Both the position numbers and the translations under genes were made by a program. This document shows positions 23,044-23,359 of a stretch of DNA of 23,359 nt, in pieces (the first letter of the stretch is position 1; every line of letters begins with the position of its first letter). The stretch is taken from NCBI GenBank assembly GCA_031277045.1, contig JAISLX010000052.1:1-23359 (forward strand), written 5' to 3'. Origin of the DNA: Treponema sp. GTDB taxonomy: Bacteria > Spirochaetota > Spirochaetia > Treponematales > Breznakiellaceae. The notes under the pieces are model-generated. The model saw nothing but the letters and a program-made list of their open reading frames with translations. It made no database searches and was not told where the DNA came from.

Positions 23044-23071
23044 CGTTCTGCGCCATGGACGGCGCAGAACG
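23044..23071. repeat. 11-bp perfect hairpin downstream of the radical SAM gene
   Basis: CGTTCTGCGCC and GGCGCAGAACG pair around ATGGAC. It lies about 40 bases after the stop of the minus-strand gene at 23113 but has no T-run on that strand. Confidence 0.6.
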
Positions 23072-23112
23072 TACAATTAATGCTTTTATATTTTCTCGTT
23101 GATAATCAAATT

Positions 23113-23358
23113 TTATGTCCATTCACTAATGTCCTTTTTTGAATTACCATATTTTATTCCAAATTCAACACCATAACGATTACAATATTTGCAAAACGGT
23201 TTTGGCGTATACAAGAATTCATATACTTCATTTATATCCCTAACCTTCTTTAATTCAAGAATATCGCCTGATGATACTTCAAGATTTTTGTTGAAGTATT
23301 TATTAAAATGTTCTATTCCGGCAATTGTATTACACGGATAAATTATCCCGTTTTTCAT
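23113..23358 (-). CDS. C-terminal part of a radical SAM protein (cut by window edge)
   Basis: About 81 residues are visible, ending SKKDISEWT. The pattern NGIIYPCNTIAGIEHFNKYF (Cys9), the acidic SGDILELKKVRDINEVYEFL and KPFCKYC (Cys56, Cys59) resembles the C-terminal accessory-cluster region of radical SAM proteins often found in surface-polysaccharide loci. The SAM-binding CxxxCxxC should lie beyond the right edge; the ATG at 23358 is probably internal. It is AT-rich like the DMT gene. The function of the whole protein cannot be judged from this fragment. Confidence 0.6.
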   Translation of the reverse strand: MKNGIIYPCNTIAGIEHFNKYFNKNLEVSSGDILELKKVRDINEVYEFLYTPKPFCKYCNRYGVEFGIKYGNSKKDISEWT

Positions 23359-23359
23359 G

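Noticed and set aside
1..23359. tRNA, rRNA, CRISPR arrays, insertion-sequence transposase genes
   Set aside because: No cloverleaf with a T-arm motif, no rRNA signature, no regular spacer repeats and no transposase-like protein was seen on either strand.

Overview
The window is mostly GC-rich, densely coding bacterial DNA. A likely source is a spirochaete (Treponemataceae-like, gut-type anaerobe). This is inferred from the predicted outer-membrane barrel, the anaerobe-type enzymes and the overall gene style. No rRNA, tRNA or CRISPR array was found, so the taxonomy is not proven. Composition changes sharply near 22.1 kb: the right end is AT-rich and looks acquired.

Left part (1-10.8 kb): the end of an outer-membrane barrel gene; a minus-strand cluster with overlapping genes, yebC-ruvC-rrf2-membrane protein with winged-helix-like repeats; then plus-strand neuB-like and hisS. 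Next come an orphan gene, a TIM-barrel sugar isomerase, another orphan and glnS, which ends at a strong terminator.

Centre (10.9-19.7 kb): one long minus-strand gene run that reads, in transcription order, ABC permease, ABC ATPase, iron-sulfur flavoprotein, possible 56-aa protein, NitT/TauT-type binding lipoprotein, cysteine synthase, NifB-like radical SAM enzyme, NifK-like subunit, NifD-like subunit. A consensus-like promoter with an overlapping palindromic operator sits at its head. The D/K pair keeps all six P-cluster-type cysteines and the cofactor cysteine. It lacks the nitrogenase residues equivalent to alpha-Gln191, alpha-His195 and alpha-His442, so it is probably not an N2-reducing enzyme. 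With a transporter and cysteine synthase beside it, the best working idea is import of an organic sulfur compound, reductive release of sulfide or a thiol by a NifB-dependent nitrogenase-like enzyme, and capture as cysteine. This resembles methylthio-alkane reductase but has a different gene order. No NifH-type ATPase is encoded in the window. This is the main candidate for an undescribed system.

Right part (19.7-23.4 kb): a 1.1-kb gene-poor stretch with dispersed palindromic repeats, several hairpins and an 18-C homopolymer. The homopolymer lies inside a small leader frame that, at this tract length only, runs into the start codon of a secreted-protein gene. Then come a HicB antitoxin remnant, an AT-rich DMT-family membrane protein gene with a nearly perfect promoter, a GC-rich block of hairpins with attC-like ends, and the C-terminal part of a radical SAM protein cut by the window edge.
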